The translations under genes and the position numbers were made by a program. From G963678255 sp963678255 (GTDB lineage: Bacteria; Cloacimonadota; Cloacimonadia; Cloacimonadales; WRIO01), in contig CAXXTW010000002.1 of NCBI GenBank assembly GCA_963678255.2, positions 496,001-560,000 of the forward strand: DNA of 64,000 nucleotides, in the 5' to 3' direction. A model generated the notes under the pieces. The model saw nothing but the letters and a program-made list of their open reading frames with translations. It ran no database searches and was not told where the DNA came from. Shown piece by piece: positions 63,511 to 64,000 of the stretch. The stretch's first letter is position 1. Each line of letters starts with the position of its first letter.

Positions 63511-64000
63511 TTATTTTACTAATTCATTCTTGATGACCTGGCTAAGTCTTTTTATTCCTTCAATGTTAAGTTCTTTTGAACAATAGGAAAAATTTAGTCT
63601 CATGGTGTTCTGTCCTTTTCCATTACAGTAAAATGAGCTTCCACTTACATAGGCCACATTCTCTTTTATTGCTTTTTCAAACATTGTATTTGTGTCTATA
63701 TTCTCAGGACATGTAACAAACAAAAATAATCCACCAAGTGGCTTAGTCCAATGAATTTCTTCTGGCATATATTCTTCTAAAGCTCCAAGCATAACATCTC
63801 TTTTTTCTCTATACATGTTCTTGATTAACTCGATTTTTATTTCAAGTAAACCTCTCTCCATATAACGAGCTGCTATTCTTTGTGTAAATGGAGGGGTACA
63901 AAGATCTGTTGCTTGTTTTGCAACAACTATTTTGTCAATGATATCAGCATGTGCAATAACCCATCCAATTCTAAATCCAGGTGCAAATATTTTGGAAAAT
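63511..64000 (-). CDS. PLP-dependent aminotransferase class I/II, C-terminal part (cut by window edge)
   Basis: The frame is open from the right edge to the stop at 63511 (163 complete codons). It begins FSKIFAPGFRIGWVIAH, where the SK is the pyridoxal-phosphate lysine motif, followed by FTQRIAARYMERG, KPLGGLFLFVTCP and the substrate-Arg region NTMRLNFSYCS. This pattern is that of MocR/LysN/2-aminoadipate-type aminotransferases. The substrate cannot be told from the C-terminal half. The in-frame ATG at 63861 is internal, not the start. Confidence 0.9.
   Translation of the reverse strand, partial: FSKIFAPGFRIGWVIAHADIIDKIVVAKQATDLCTPPFTQRIAARYMERGLLEIKIELIKNMYREKRDVMLGALEEYMPEEIHWTKPLGGLFLFVTCPENIDTNTMFEKAIKENVAYVSGSSFYCNGKGQNTMRLNFSYCSKELNIEGIKRLSQVIKNELVK

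Noticed and set aside
63511..63861. A separate 116-aa gene at the right end
   Set aside because: The frame is open upstream to the window edge and carries the PLP-lysine motif there, so this is the tail of one aminotransferase gene.

Overview
The window is AT-rich (about 30% G+C by eye) and comes from a Gram-negative bacterium. It has a TamA/TamB outer-membrane pair, an Omp85 barrel and an MlaE permease. Several secreted proteins end in a Por/T9SS-like sorting tail with the YPNPFNP motif, and one carries a gingipain (C25) domain. This combination points to the Fibrobacteres-Chlorobi-Bacteroidetes (FCB) superphylum; an uncultured lineage such as Cloacimonadota would fit, but that placement is inference.

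Layout. 1-9487 (minus strand): an M16 peptidase cut by the window edge, a CorA/MgtE magnesium transporter pair, tRNA-Ser(GGA), and a tamA-tamB operon. 9821-11237: a DUF1003 protein and a membrane-anchored HExxH peptidase. 11252-17640 is an accessory and repeat region. It holds a DUF4209 (HEPN-like) gene, a possible uracil-DNA-glycosylase-like gene, a relic copy of the HExxH gene's 3' end, four exact-period 206-bp tandem repeats, an orphan 181-aa gene, and a dense mosaic of short perfect hairpins. 17736-23304: a secreted FnIII/sorting-tail protein and a four-gene membrane operon built around a DUF6754 protein. 23312-30578: a sensory cluster with a TPR kinase that lacks its phospho-accepting His, a PAS kinase with an Rcp1-type receiver, and a hybrid kinase. 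30842-36643: two large secreted proteins of the M14 and C25 peptidase families, both with substituted catalytic or metal-binding residues. 36767-39256: cheW and an MCP.

39731-51697 is mostly housekeeping: lepB, hemW, a Bacteroidetes-type 'asparagine synthetase B' protein, PiT with its DUF47 partner, an EFR1 ferredoxin, a minus-strand run dnaB-mlaE-thiB-like-trmL with short overlaps, a family-4 UDG, an acidic-tailed protein, gmk and gcvH. 51698-54096 has a dead IS4 transposase fragment and a CDP-glycerol-glycerophosphotransferase-like gene. 54105-60439 has tRNA-Leu(CAG), a PDZ/outer-membrane protein, a complete IS4-family element with an apparent anti-read-through hairpin, and a fur-feoB-feoA iron operon behind a Fur-box-like palindrome. 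60436-64000 (minus) has a three-gene signalling operon (receiver, periplasmic-binding/PAS sensor without an ATPase domain, His-containing DHp protein) and the C-terminal end of an aminotransferase.

The strongest unexplained signals are: (i) the hairpin mosaic at 16144-17521, in which different stems share the same loop sequence; (ii) the DUF6754 membrane operon; (iii) the adjacent M14 and C25 proteins with altered active sites; (iv) the split or degenerate kinase operon at the right end; and (v) the DUF4209/UDG-like cargo bracketed by duplicated gene ends.
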